Assembly (NCBI RefSeq): GCF_001544875.2
Contig: NZ_FCOA02000005.1
Location: 62,001 to 126,000, forward strand
Reading direction: 5' to 3'
DNA length: 64,000 bases
Origin: Caballeronia hypogeia
Lineage (GTDB): Bacteria; Pseudomonadota; Gammaproteobacteria; Burkholderiales; Burkholderiaceae
A program made the translations under genes and the position numbers. Positions within the stretch are counted from its first letter, which is position 1, and each line of letters starts with the position of its first letter. The notes under the pieces were generated by a model. The model saw only the letters and a list, made by a program, of their open reading frames with translations. It searched no databases and was not told the DNA's origin. Of the stretch, positions 1 through 8,798 are shown piece by piece.

Positions 1-69
1 CTTCCTCGGAGCATTCTTAGCTTGTTGCGGGAGTTGCTGCTCCCAAGCAGCGAGTTGTTCGAAGCCCAT
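1..69 (-). CDS. possible 5' end of a gene running off the left edge
   Basis: On the minus strand an ATG at 69 opens a reading frame that stays open to the window edge (23 codons). The peptide is rich in Gln, Ala and Glu and reads like a soluble N-terminus. It is too short to assign, there is only a weak purine-rich stretch before the ATG, and the call could be chance. Confidence 0.25.
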   Translation of the reverse strand, partial: MGFEQLAAWEQQLPQQAKNAPRK

Positions 70-142
70 TTCCGCATACCGTAAAATCCCAAGCACAGAT
101 TTTGGCAATCGCTCAAGTCAGGCATATTTCGTGGAAGGAACC

Positions 143-463
143 ATGGCATACCAAAGCGTAGAAATCGCGGAGCTTCGAGCGCAGCAGGAAGCGTTGGACA
201 AGCAGATGTCCGAAATCAAAGAAAGGGAGACGAGCCATGTGCTACGTGAAATCGTGCTGAAGATGCGCGAGTATGGAATCTCCCTGAATGAGCTCATGGG
301 CAGCAAGCCTGCGCAACTGCATTCCGAGCCGGCCGCAATGTACCGAGACCCGGTCAGCGGCGCGACGTGGAGCGGCCGTGGGCGGGCACCCTTTTGGATT
401 GCCGGAAAGGACCGCAACCAGTTTCTGGCCGACCCGCGCGGCACTGCTCAAGTTATGGTGTAA
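143..463 (+). CDS. H-NS family nucleoid-associated protein
   Basis: This 106-residue protein has the two-part H-NS layout. Residues 5-40 are a charged helical segment likely to form the oligomerisation coiled coil. Near residue 70 is the C-terminal DNA-binding domain with the DP-x-x-G-x-x-WSGRGR-x-P motif, followed by the R-x-x-FL end typical of Burkholderiaceae H-NS proteins. It should bind AT-rich DNA and silence horizontally acquired genes. The start at 143 is preferred over the in-frame ATG at 131 because GGAAGGA lies just upstream. A second, much larger H-NS protein is encoded at 5038 on the same island. The family call is firm; a specific role in island silencing is inference. Confidence 0.9.
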   Translation: MAYQSVEIAELRAQQEALDKQMSEIKERETSHVLREIVLKMREYGISLNELMGSKPAQLHSEPAAMYRDPVSGATWSGRGRAPFWIAGKDRNQFLADPRGTAQVMV

Positions 464-607
464 GCGGCGCTTCTTCGCAGAGCAGCGTTGAAAGTCTCGA
501 ATCGGCAAGGCAGGAAAGCGTTGGGGAGGGTGGGGGCTGGTTGAAGTCGCGAACGACGTCGACTGCCGCGCGTGGCTGTCCCGCGAATAGTTTCCCGAGG
601 TGCTTGG

Positions 608-2797
608 CTATCTGGTTGCGGAACCGACGCCATGCAATAAAGCCTGAAGGTCGTCGATATTGAATGGCTTGGACAGAATCGTTACGCCAGCCTTCTTCGC
701 TCGTTCGAACTCATCTGCATACCCAGTCATGAGCGCAATAGCTTGCGTCGGCCACCTGCGCCGCACTTTTTCCGCGACGTCGATTCCGTTGTTTATGCCG
801 GGCATCTGGATGTCCGAGAGGATGAGGTCGAACGTCTCGCCGTCGTCCAAGACACTCAGCGCTGCATCGCCCGTTAGCTCGTGCCGAGATTGCCAGCCAA
901 AGACCTCTAGAACGGCCGAAAGCCCAGCGGCAACCTCCTCGTTGTCCTCAACCAGCAAAACGGAGCCTCGGATTGACTCCGTGACGGCTGGCGTTTGGAC
1001 CGACACCACTGTCACCTGAGCATCGGCCTCTCCCAAACCGCGCGGGAGAAAGAGAGAAACAGTGGTGCCTTCGCCTTCTGCGCTCTCGATACGGGAGGTT
1101 CCGCCCGCCTGCTCACACATTGCCATAACCTGCGCAAGGCCGAGACCGGTTCCCGCACTAGCAGCTTTCGTCGTGAACAATGGCTCGAACGCGCGTTGCG
1201 CGACGGCGGGAGGCATGCCGACGCCGGAATCGGAGCAAGCGACAACGACATACTCTCCTGGCTTCAGACTTCCTCTCGCGGTGTCGAGCACGACGTTCTC
1301 ACACCGAATCAAGAACTCACCGCCGTTAGGCATTGCATCTTTCGCATTAACGGCGAGGTTAATCAACGCTGATTGCAGTTCGGTCGGGTCAGCCTTCGTC
1401 GACCAGACTTCAGCCGGCGATGCGATTCGCAAGCGGACACGGTCGCCGAGCGACATCTGAATCAGCGATGCTTCTTGCTCGAGCCATTTTCTGACGTCAA
1501 TCAGTTCCTCGTGCAGCGGCTGCTTCCGCGCGACACTAAGGAGCCGTCTTGCCAAAATCTCGGCCGTCGCAGATGCCCGCTCGACCGCGACGACTTCCTT
1601 CTCTAACCCATTGAAGTTCTTTCGACGCGCCAGCTCCATGTTCGCTTTGACGACCATGAGGAGGTTGTTGAAGTCATGGGCTACGTTTGCGACGAGATTG
1701 CCGAGCGCACCCATGCGCCGCATTTGTCGACTTGTCGTTTCAGCTGAGACGCGCATGCCAAATTCGGCTTTCCAACGCTCCCACGCGGTGCGTTCTCGTT
1801 TGAGGCGGCTCAAACTGAACAAGACCAAAATCCAAATGCCGACGCACGGCACCAATGTTGCGATGGCGATGAGCCCATCGTGCCTCAACCACCTATAAAT
1901 CACCGTCGAAACAGGGATACCAGCGGTCACGTAAAGTGGATATGAGCCGACCTGCCGGTATACCAACAGCTTTTCAACGCCGTCGAGCGTAGAGAAAACC
2001 TTCAGCCGTCCACCTTGCGCATTGACGTGTATGGCTTCCGTCAGCGGTTGATTGTTCGTTGGCGCTCTTCGCGCGCTCGGTTCTGGGGTTCGAATCAGAG
2101 TGGTGCCGTCACTTCGAAAAAGCCCGACTGTCACAGCCCTGTCATGCGTGGTCAGGCGCCTGTAGAACGACTCAAAGTAACCACGACGAAGTGAGACGAC
2201 CAAGACGCCGAGAACGCGTCCACTCGAGTCGTATCGGGGCAGGGTGACGTTGAAAACGTCGGCCCCAGGCTCGGAGATTTGCTCGGGCCGGGAAATGTGT
2301 TCGGGGGTTTCACGGTCGCGCCGTGCAAACGACAATGCGGCACGGTCGCCAATCGATTGAAGTCCGACGGGGAACGCGCTGCTGCTCGCCAGCAAGTTTC
2401 CGTTGCGCCCGAAAATCGCAACAGACGCAACAGACGGCAAACGCCGTGGGATGTCCGCCAAAAAATTGTGGATAGGCAATTGTCGGGCACGAATTTGCGC
2501 GTCATCGTCTTCGGCTAGAAGCGCCAGGACGCGCAGTGACATCTCCTGAGTGACATCCAGAACTTTTGCTGCCTGCTCCTCAGCTACCTTTGTCAAACGG
2601 TCGATTCCTTCAGATGAATCGGACATGCGAGTTTGATAGCCGAAGTAGCCGTAGGCAGTCAAGAACAGCAGGGGCGTTACGATTGAGGCGACAACAGCCG
2701 CGATGAGCATGCGGCGGGTCGACCCGAAGTCGCGCGGCGGCACGGGAATGTCCAAAGCTGAGCTTTCTGAAGCGGGCGGTTCCGGTTTTGTAAACAT
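608..2797 (-). CDS. membrane-bound hybrid sensor histidine kinase
   Basis: This 729-residue kinase has two membrane segments (about 30-52 and 308-330) enclosing a roughly 250-residue periplasmic region of the PDC/Cache sensor type. A HisKA domain follows with the phospho-accepting His374 in AHDFNNLL. The HATPase domain has an N box at Asn484, a G1 box at Asp523-Gly525 and a G2 box GTGLGL at 549-554. A C-terminal receiver domain spans about 612-725, with phospho-acceptor Asp662 and conserved Lys710. With no separate DNA-binding output, it probably passes phosphate to another regulator or acts as a phosphate sink. It converges with the H-NS gene and stands alone, with no cognate response regulator beside it. 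The ligand is unknown. The start at 2797 has only a weak ribosome-binding site. Confidence 0.92.
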   Translation of the reverse strand: MFTKPEPPASESSALDIPVPPRDFGSTRRMLIAAVVASIVTPLLFLTAYGYFGYQTRMSDSSEGIDRLTKVAEEQAAKVLDVTQEMSLRVLALLAEDDDAQIRARQLPIHNFLADIPRRLPSVASVAIFGRNGNLLASSSAFPVGLQSIGDRAALSFARRDRETPEHISRPEQISEPGADVFNVTLPRYDSSGRVLGVLVVSLRRGYFESFYRRLTTHDRAVTVGLFRSDGTTLIRTPEPSARRAPTNNQPLTEAIHVNAQGGRLKVFSTLDGVEKLLVYRQVGSYPLYVTAGIPVSTVIYRWLRHDGLIAIATLVPCVGIWILVLFSLSRLKRERTAWERWKAEFGMRVSAETTSRQMRRMGALGNLVANVAHDFNNLLMVVKANMELARRKNFNGLEKEVVAVERASATAEILARRLLSVARKQPLHEELIDVRKWLEQEASLIQMSLGDRVRLRIASPAEVWSTKADPTELQSALINLAVNAKDAMPNGGEFLIRCENVVLDTARGSLKPGEYVVVACSDSGVGMPPAVAQRAFEPLFTTKAASAGTGLGLAQVMAMCEQAGGTSRIESAEGEGTTVSLFLPRGLGEADAQVTVVSVQTPAVTESIRGSVLLVEDNEEVAAGLSAVLEVFGWQSRHELTGDAALSVLDDGETFDLILSDIQMPGINNGIDVAEKVRRRWPTQAIALMTGYADEFERAKKAGVTILSKPFNIDDLQALLHGVGSATR

Positions 2798-3056
2798 GGG
2801 GCCTGCATGGCGATTCGCGAACGCGAAGTCTATTCATATGTATGTTCGACGTCAAACCAGCATGTCGGGCCATCGGTTAATGCGAAGGTAGAAGGAACAT
2901 AAAGGGAACGACCATTTTGGAAGCGTTTGATTCCGCATGTGCTGATGAACCGGCGCGCTGAATTCGTTCCTTCACCGAATCCGTCGAGAATGACGTGTCG
3001 CAGCAGTAATGCGACGTAAAGGCAATCCACACTTGCGACTGCTCATGAACTCTTAT
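2798..3056. promoter_or_regulatory. divergent intergenic region between the sensor kinase and the SWIM gene
   Basis: About 260 bases separate the two divergently transcribed genes and must hold both promoters. I see no confident -35/-10 pair or dyad. Two in-frame upstream ATGs (3009, 3045) for the right-hand gene fall inside this stretch. Confidence 0.4.
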
Positions 3057-4832
3057 ATGACCAGCAAAACTCAGCTCAGCGACGTACTAACGCTGGACGA
3101 GGTCCAGTCTCTTGCAGACATAAAGACATTCGCTCGTGGTAGGGCGTACTTCCATGACGGAGCTGTCTCACGACTCGACGAACGCGATGGAGTATTGCGC
3201 GCAAGCGTCAACGGCACTAGCGCCTACAGCGTCGAATTCAAAGTCGGTCGCGACGACGAACTCGCCTTTGCATGCGATTGTCCCGTAGGGCAGAAAGGCA
3301 CCTTATGTAAGCACTTGGTCGCAGTCGCGTTGTCCTGGCTTGAGAGCTCCGACGCAGTGGTTTCTAATCTGGACGACATTGTGCCTATGAGGGCCGGAAA
3401 AAGGCGCAAGACGTCTGAGGAAGTTATCGGCGAGTACGTCGCGACGCTGAGCGACGAAGCCATGCGCGAACTGCTGCTCGATGCAGTCGAACGCGACATG
3501 GTGCTACGCGACAAGCTGCTCTTCGCGGCTCGAGCAGCCAGCGCCGACGACCTGCCGAGCATGAAAGCGGCCGTGAGGGATGCGACGAGAATCGGCCGGC
3601 CACTCGATTGGCGTGAGTCTGGTGCATACGGCGACGGACTATTTTCGCTCGCCGACGCGCTTCGCCAACGGCTCCAAGGGGCAGCAGCTTCGCAAGTCGT
3701 TGAGCTAGCCGAGTTGGCCATCGCCGGTGTGGAGAAAAGTCTCGAGCAAATTGACGACTCCAACGGCGGTGTGATGCCAGGCATTCTCCAACTGGCAGCA
3801 GTTCATCTCGAAGCGTGCAAGCAGACATCTCCGGACCCGGTAAAGCTCGCGGACCGCTTGTTCCGATATCAATCTGAGGGAGCGTGGGACACGTTCTACG
3901 ACGTATTGCCGAAGTACGCCGAGCCGTTGGGCGAACGAGGAATGCGGCGCTATCGAGCGCTTGTGGAAGAGGCTTGGCGCCAATTTCCTAGCCTTTTGCC
4001 GAAGGATGGTTTGCGCCGGTCGTTTGACGGCAATCGAACTCGCATCGAACATGCGGCTATCAGCCTCGCCGAGTTCGACGGCGACCTGGACGAACAAGTT
4101 GCAATTCGACAGAAGGACCTCTCGGCACCGTATCGATATCTGCTTATTGCAGAGATTTGCGCCCAGAATGGACGATACGATGAAGGCCTTGACTGGGCTC
4201 GGCAAGGGCTCGCTGCTTTCAAAGAGCCGGACCGACGTCTGCTTGACTTTTGCGTCACAGAATACTTACGGCGCGGTGACTCGGTCGACGCGAACTTGTA
4301 CGCCTGGGTGCGCTTCGAGCAGCGACTGGATGCAGAAGGATTCGCGGCCCTGATGGAGGTAGCGCGAGCCACGCACAGCGTCGACCAAGCGCGCGAGCGA
4401 GCTTTCTCTCTTCTTTGGGCGCTGGTGGAGAAGGAGGAAGCTTCGGCTGCTGCAAGTAAGTCGGTTTGGTACCACCCGAGGTCGCGCACCGCTATCGTCG
4501 AAATCTTCCTTGCCTCCAAAGATTACGAAAACGCTTGGCAGGCCTTCGCCGGCGGTGCGGTCGCGACGAATCTGTGGGCAACGATGGCATCAATCCGGGC
4601 GAAGACTCATCCTCGGGACGCAATCGCTCTTTATCACCGTTTGCTGCCAATCGCCGCTGACCAGGGTACGCGGAAAGCCCGTTACGACGAGGCGCTCAGC
4701 ATTGTGCGCAAGATAAGAAGTCTGAGAACAGAACTGGGCGAGCAAATTGAGTTTGCGAAGGAGCTCGAGGTCATTCGAGACGCCTATAGCGCCAAAAGGA
4801 ACTTCATGAAGCTGCTCGCTACTTTGTCGTGA
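3057..4832 (+). CDS. SWIM zinc-finger protein
   Basis: This is a stand-alone SWIM-domain protein of about 590 residues. The N-terminal third carries the zinc-binding pattern C-x-C-x8-C-x-H, with Cys73, Cys75, Cys84 and His86 counted from the chosen start. The family-typical opening (LTLDEVQSLA, then an RGRAYFHDGAV-like stretch) precedes it. The rest is alpha-helical and resembles TPR-type solenoid sequence. SWIM domains bind DNA or proteins, and larger relatives sit beside SNF2 helicases, but no helicase is nearby here. Starts at 3009 and 3045 are also in frame and none has a clear ribosome-binding site. The choice of 3057 rests on the family N-terminus. Its function is unknown. Confidence 0.8.
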   Translation: MTSKTQLSDVLTLDEVQSLADIKTFARGRAYFHDGAVSRLDERDGVLRASVNGTSAYSVEFKVGRDDELAFACDCPVGQKGTLCKHLVAVALSWLESSDAVVSNLDDIVPMRAGKRRKTSEEVIGEYVATLSDEAMRELLLDAVERDMVLRDKLLFAARAASADDLPSMKAAVRDATRIGRPLDWRESGAYGDGLFSLADALRQRLQGAAASQVVELAELAIAGVEKSLEQIDDSNGGVMPGILQLAAVHLEACKQTSPDPVKLADRLFRYQSEGAWDTFYDVLPKYAEPLGERGMRRYRALVEEAWRQFPSLLPKDGLRRSFDGNRTRIEHAAISLAEFDGDLDEQVAIRQKDLSAPYRYLLIAEICAQNGRYDEGLDWARQGLAAFKEPDRRLLDFCVTEYLRRGDSVDANLYAWVRFEQRLDAEGFAALMEVARATHSVDQARERAFSLLWALVEKEEASAAASKSVWYHPRSRTAIVEIFLASKDYENAWQAFAGGAVATNLWATMASIRAKTHPRDAIALYHRLLPIAADQGTRKARYDEALSIVRKIRSLRTELGEQIEFAKELEVIRDAYSAKRNFMKLLATLS

Positions 4833-4947
4833 GGCCATACGATAGTAACGCCCGAATAAGGCGCCCACTTCATTGCTTTCAACTGAACTGATTCAGCTAG
4901 CGCTGCTCCCTGGTGTTCGTGCCCGCGAAAGGACTTTCGCCGTCGTT

Positions 4948-4962
4948 TAGAGCATTGCTCTA
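4948..4962. promoter_or_regulatory. 15-bp palindrome upstream of the triple-domain H-NS gene
   Basis: TAGAGCA-T-TGCTCTA is a perfect 7-bp inverted repeat with a single-base centre, 75 bp before the start of the H-NS-like gene. The size and position suit a regulator binding site. The regulator is unknown. Confidence 0.4.
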
Positions 4963-5037
4963 GGCGCCGAACACGCAATACCTACTGCTCTTATGGCATA
5001 GTGCGTTCATTGTGACCGCGATAAGGGGAATGAAGTC

Positions 5038-6057
5038 ATGGCTACGCTTGAAAGCATTGAGGCGAAGATTATGAAGTTGCAGGCGCAAGCCGACGCAATT
5101 ACCAAAAAGCAGTCGACGAAAGTCATTGCCGAGATTCATGCCCTGATGTCGGAGCACGGGATAACCGTGGATGACCTCGGCACCCCGTCTGGCGCCAAGA
5201 AGCGTGGCACCACAATGGCTACCAATTCATCTTCGGACAACTCAGCCTCGAATGCGAAGTATCGTGACCCGAAGTCTGGGGCGACCTGGAGTGGGCACGG
5301 CCGCGCGCCTGGATGGATTGCGAGTGCAAAGAATCGCGACCGCTTTTTGATTGATGGCAGCTCGACGAGTACCAAAGGGGCCGCCAAGAGCATTTCGAAA
5401 CCGGGGAACTACATTCGTGGGAAGCAGCCAGCGATGTATCGTGACCCGAAGTCGGGCGCAGAGTGGAGTGGGCGCGGGAAGGCTCCGGGCTGGCTGGCGA
5501 GTGCCAAGAATCGCGACAGGTTTTTGATTGATGGCAGTGCAACGACGACGCCGGCTGCCGACAAAAATTCTGTGAAGCCTGCCGGCAATTATGTTCGCGG
5601 ACCTCAACCCGCAAAATATCGTGACCCCAAGAGCGGCGCGGAATGGAGCGGTCGTGGCAAAGCGCCAGGATGGCTTGCAGGCGCGAAGGACAGAACGAAG
5701 TTTCTGATTAACGGCGCTACGGCCACGGCTTCTGATGCCAAGGAGAGTGCACCGAAGGCAGTCGCGGCGAAGAAAGCAATCGCGAAGAAGGCGACCGCGA
5801 CGGCATCGGCAAAGAAGGGCGCTGCGAAGAAAGCATCGCCGACGTCCGCGAAGACTTCTGCAGGCAAGAGAGCAACTACGAAAAATTCGGCGTCCGCGGC
5901 GAAGAAAGCACCGCAGGCTGGCAGCGAGAAGACTCCGGCGAAGAAGGTTGTCGCGAAGAAGGCTGGTCGCACCGCGACGCCAGATAAAGCTGCAGACTCG
6001 ACGCCTCTGCTTCCTGCGACGCGCACAAGCGAAGTCGACGCCGTTGCTTCTGCCTAA
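5038..6057 (+). CDS. H-NS-like protein with three DNA-binding domains and a histone-H1-like tail
   Basis: This 339-residue protein starts with a short H-NS-type helical oligomerisation region (1-45). Three nearly identical copies of the H-NS DNA-binding domain follow at residues 74-106, 133-165 and 193-225, each with YRDPKSGA-x-WSG and ending NRDRFL or DRTKFL. Residues 230-320 form a low-complexity tail of repeated AKK/KKA units like eukaryotic H1 and bacterial H1-like proteins. Ordinary Burkholderiaceae H-NS proteins are about 100 residues with one such domain. It should act as a nucleoid protein able to contact several DNA sites or bridge strands. AAGGGG lies before the ATG at 5038. Repeat identity suggests recent duplication. 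The domain calls are firm; the effect of triplication is inference. Confidence 0.92.
   Translation: MATLESIEAKIMKLQAQADAITKKQSTKVIAEIHALMSEHGITVDDLGTPSGAKKRGTTMATNSSSDNSASNAKYRDPKSGATWSGHGRAPGWIASAKNRDRFLIDGSSTSTKGAAKSISKPGNYIRGKQPAMYRDPKSGAEWSGRGKAPGWLASAKNRDRFLIDGSATTTPAADKNSVKPAGNYVRGPQPAKYRDPKSGAEWSGRGKAPGWLAGAKDRTKFLINGATATASDAKESAPKAVAAKKAIAKKATATASAKKGAAKKASPTSAKTSAGKRATTKNSASAAKKAPQAGSEKTPAKKVVAKKAGRTATPDKAADSTPLLPATRTSEVDAVASA
5257..5712 (+). repeat. three tandem copies of an H-NS DNA-binding-domain module
   Basis: Three in-frame repeats of about 99 bases at 5257-5355, 5434-5532 and 5614-5712 encode the domains, separated by Ser/Thr/Ala-rich linkers. Copies two and three are closest to each other at the protein level, including the shared PxxYRDPKSGAEWSGRGKAP core. 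This points to stepwise internal duplication. Confidence 0.9.
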
Positions 6058-6182
6058 AGCAGATGGCTCGATAGCTTCGGCGACGAGGCTGAATGACCGC
6101 CACTGCGCCCGGTAGGCGGAAGCAGTCGGCGGCTCTTCACTCATTCACATCGACGGGGTGTAAGGGCTGGCTGCAACGAGGG
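6058..6182. other. convergent gap between the H-NS-like gene and lysR
   Basis: The 3' ends of the two genes face each other across 125 bases. I see no clear stem-loop with a T tract. Confidence 0.4.
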
Positions 6183-7133
6183 TTAGCTAGACTTAGTTGC
6201 TTCGTTATCGAGCCAGACAATATCTTCTTTCCACTGTTCGCTTCCGACGAACCGTTTCACTTTCTCTCGAAGCATCGCCATCCAATCGGTTGCAAACCTT
6301 GATGGTGAGTTTTCACGCAGGGTAGTTATTGCGACCGTCGACCGTATGGACGGGCGCGTAATAGCTTCCGCGACCAGCTCGCCCCTCGCCAGCTCGTCAC
6401 GAATCGCGATTGACGTGAGTATGGAATACCCAACGCCCGTTTTCACGAGTTTTTTCGTAAGCGCAACACTGTCAACTTCGAGCTCCACGCGAAGACGAAT
6501 GCCGTTCTGCACTGCGGCGTGTTCGATGACTCGCCGATTACTGTGCGGCATCCCGGGAAGAATGAGGGGGAGGCTGGCGAGGTCCCTTATCTGAAACCCA
6601 TCCTTGGGAATCGGCGTTCCTGGCGGAGCGATTAGAATCATTGGCTCGCTGTAAAGCGGCCGAACCTGAAAGGCGTCCAAGGGTGGTTGGTTATAGACGA
6701 CCGCTAAGTCGACACGGCGGTCGGCGACCCATTCTTGCAACGAACTGCTTTGCCCCTCTCGGATGTGAAGCGCGACACGCGGATACACTTCGCGAAAATC
6801 GCGCACGAGTTCAGCACCAATGAGGGCTCCCATCGTGGGCGGCAGTCCGACGGCTAGGTAGCCACGCTCCTCGTCGGCAGTCGCGCGGACGTGCTCACCG
6901 GTTTCACTCACCATGTTGGAAATCATTTCTGCTCGTTCGAGCAGACGAGCGCCGGCCGCCGTGAGCCGGACGCCTCGGCCGTGACGCGCCAGCAATTCGA
7001 CCCCAATTTCCTCTTCCAGCTTCGCGATTTGCCTGCTCAACGCGGGCTGGGCGATGTACAACTCCGATGCCGCCCGGCTGAAACTGCCCGCGCGAGCAAC
7101 ATGGATGAAACTGCGCAGCTCCCGAATGTCCAT
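6183..7133 (-). CDS. LysR-type transcriptional regulator
   Basis: This 316-residue regulator has the standard LysR layout. The N-terminal winged helix-turn-helix covers residues 1-60 and includes SFSRAASELYIAQPALSRQI. A type-2 periplasmic-binding-protein-like effector domain follows from about residue 90. It is divergent from the carboxylate transporter/catabolic operon at 7471, the usual arrangement for a LysR activator of the adjacent pathway, so it probably senses a substrate or intermediate of that pathway. The start at 7133 is preferred over 7139 because AGGA then sits at a normal distance. A strong dyad lies just upstream (7143-7161). The family is certain; the target operon is inferred from position. 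Confidence 0.93.
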   Translation of the reverse strand: MDIRELRSFIHVARAGSFSRAASELYIAQPALSRQIAKLEEEIGVELLARHGRGVRLTAAGARLLERAEMISNMVSETGEHVRATADEERGYLAVGLPPTMGALIGAELVRDFREVYPRVALHIREGQSSSLQEWVADRRVDLAVVYNQPPLDAFQVRPLYSEPMILIAPPGTPIPKDGFQIRDLASLPLILPGMPHSNRRVIEHAAVQNGIRLRVELEVDSVALTKKLVKTGVGYSILTSIAIRDELARGELVAEAITRPSIRSTVAITTLRENSPSRFATDWMAMLREKVKRFVGSEQWKEDIVWLDNEATKSS

Positions 7134-7142
7134 GCTCATGTC

Positions 7143-7161
7143 CTATGCCATCCGGGCATAG
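7143..7161. promoter_or_regulatory. LysR-type operator (T-N11-A dyad)
   Basis: CTATGCC-ATCCG-GGCATAG is a perfect 7-bp inverted repeat with a 5-bp spacer. It contains the LysR consensus T-N11-A (T7146 to A7158). It lies immediately upstream of lysR in the region shared with the catabolic operon, so it could serve autoregulation and activation of the operon. A further CTATGC half-site occurs about 45 bp to the right. Confidence 0.6.
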
Positions 7162-7470
7162 CTTGGTATCAAAACTCGGCCTTTGTCAAGCAATCGCGCC
7201 TCACCTATGCTCTGGATTAACGAACAGAACTAGAAAAATTGAGCGGAGACGCGAGGGTAAACTCCCTCACCGGCGTGGCGACGTTGCTCTGTAGGCAGCT
7301 GAACCCGAACCGGCGTAGTTCGCGATGCGGCCGTATCGCCGGGTCTGTCACGGACTAGAACTTCTCCGCTTCTCACAGTTTCAGGACAGAACTTCGGTGT
7401 AGGTCCCAGGACAGATGTCGCGATAACGGGTCACTTCCAAGGGACATTCGATTCGAACTTAGGAGACGAG
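7162..7470. promoter_or_regulatory. promoter region of the catabolic operon
   Basis: About 310 bases between the LysR-type dyad and dctA contain no gene. The promoter of the rightward operon must lie here. I cannot place a confident -35/-10 pair. AGGAGA just before 7471 is a good ribosome-binding site for the first gene. Confidence 0.5.
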
Positions 7471-8778
7471 ATGAGGCGGTTAAAGCAACTACATGTGCAA
7501 GTACTTATCGGCTTGGCTTGCGCAATTGTTTTAGGGATGGCAAAGCCTGACTGGGCGGTGGCAATGAAGCCTCTTGGAGTGGGGTTCATTGCCTTGCTCA
7601 AGATGATGCTGGCGCCCATCATTTTCTGCACCCTCGTCCAGGGCATCGCACACGTCAAAGACCTTCGCATGCTGGGACGGATGGGCGTCAAATCGCTCGT
7701 CTATTTCGAGGTGGTCAGCACCGTCGCAATGATTCTCGGATTTGTGATGGTGAACGTGTTCCAGCCGGGTGCAGGTCTCCATGCGACGAACATCGCGGAA
7801 AGCCAAGCAGCCGTTAAGGCAACCGCGAGCGCCGGCGGAATCTCTGCCGTCGACTATCTGCTGAGCCTGATTCCCCATACTCTGGTCGACGCGTTTGCAA
7901 AGGGCGACATCGTCCAGGTTCTCATCATTTCGCTGCTGGCAGGTCTCGCACTCAACATGGCGGTCGGTCCCGATTCGGTCCTTCTTCGAGGTATCGACGA
8001 AGCGCAATCGGTTCTCTTTCGCATGCTCGCGTTCATCATGAGACTTGCGCCGCTGGGAGCTTTTGGTGCAATGGCAGCAGCGATTGGTAGCTACGGTAGC
8101 GTGACGCTTATGTACCTTCTGAAGGTCATCGTGCTGTACTACGCCGCCTCCTTGCTGTTCGTATTCGGTGTCCTCGGCAGTATTAGCTGGATGATTGGTC
8201 TTCCGTTCTTTAGCATCCTGCGGCTTATTCGCGACGAACTGCTGCTGATTTTTGGGACGGCGTCCAGCGAAGTAGCACTGCCGCGACTTATCGAGAAATT
8301 GCAGCGCTCCGGTTGCGACGAGGCGGTGGTTGGCTTCGTTCTCCCGGCCGGCTACAGCTTCAACCTCGACGGTACGTCGATTTACATGGCGATTGCCATC
8401 GGGTTCATCGCTCAGGCAACCGACACCCCGTTCTCCCTGTGGCAGCAGCTTGGACTGCTGGCGATTCTGAGTCTGACCTCGAAGGGCGGTACGACTGTCG
8501 CAGGCGGTGCCTTCGTGAAGCTTGCGGCAACGCTTCAATCTGTCCGAACGCTCCCCCTGAGCGGGCTGGGTCTGCTGTTTGGCATCGACCGCGTGATGGC
8601 CACGGCAACTGCGCTAGTCAATGTGGTTGGTAACACGCTCGCGGTATTCACCATTGCTCGCTGGGAAGGTGCTTTCGACGCGAAGGCTTTCGAACAGGAG
8701 ACTGGCGCAAGGCCCCGTCGGTTCTGCCTCCAGCAAGACAAGAGCGCTGCTGCCACTGCGACTGCCCAGTCTCACTGA
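7471..8778 (+). CDS. dctA: DctA-type dicarboxylate:cation symporter
   Basis: This 435-residue inner-membrane carrier belongs to the DAACS family, which takes up C4-dicarboxylates or acidic amino acids with H+ or Na+. It has the family's multiple hydrophobic helices, the KMMLAPIIFCTLVQGI segment, the hairpin-region TASSEVALPRLIEKL, the GYSFNLDGTSIYMAIA signature and SKGGTTVAGGAFV. It is first in a rightward operon behind AGGAGA and is followed by catabolic genes, so the real substrate may be an aromatic-derived or lactone-forming di- or tricarboxylate rather than succinate. The family call is firm; the substrate is open. The symbol refers to the family only. Confidence 0.9.
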   Translation: MRRLKQLHVQVLIGLACAIVLGMAKPDWAVAMKPLGVGFIALLKMMLAPIIFCTLVQGIAHVKDLRMLGRMGVKSLVYFEVVSTVAMILGFVMVNVFQPGAGLHATNIAESQAAVKATASAGGISAVDYLLSLIPHTLVDAFAKGDIVQVLIISLLAGLALNMAVGPDSVLLRGIDEAQSVLFRMLAFIMRLAPLGAFGAMAAAIGSYGSVTLMYLLKVIVLYYAASLLFVFGVLGSISWMIGLPFFSILRLIRDELLLIFGTASSEVALPRLIEKLQRSGCDEAVVGFVLPAGYSFNLDGTSIYMAIAIGFIAQATDTPFSLWQQLGLLAILSLTSKGGTTVAGGAFVKLAATLQSVRTLPLSGLGLLFGIDRVMATATALVNVVGNTLAVFTIARWEGAFDAKAFEQETGARPRRFCLQQDKSAAATATAQSH

Positions 8779-8798
8779 ACTACTGAGAATCGACCCAA

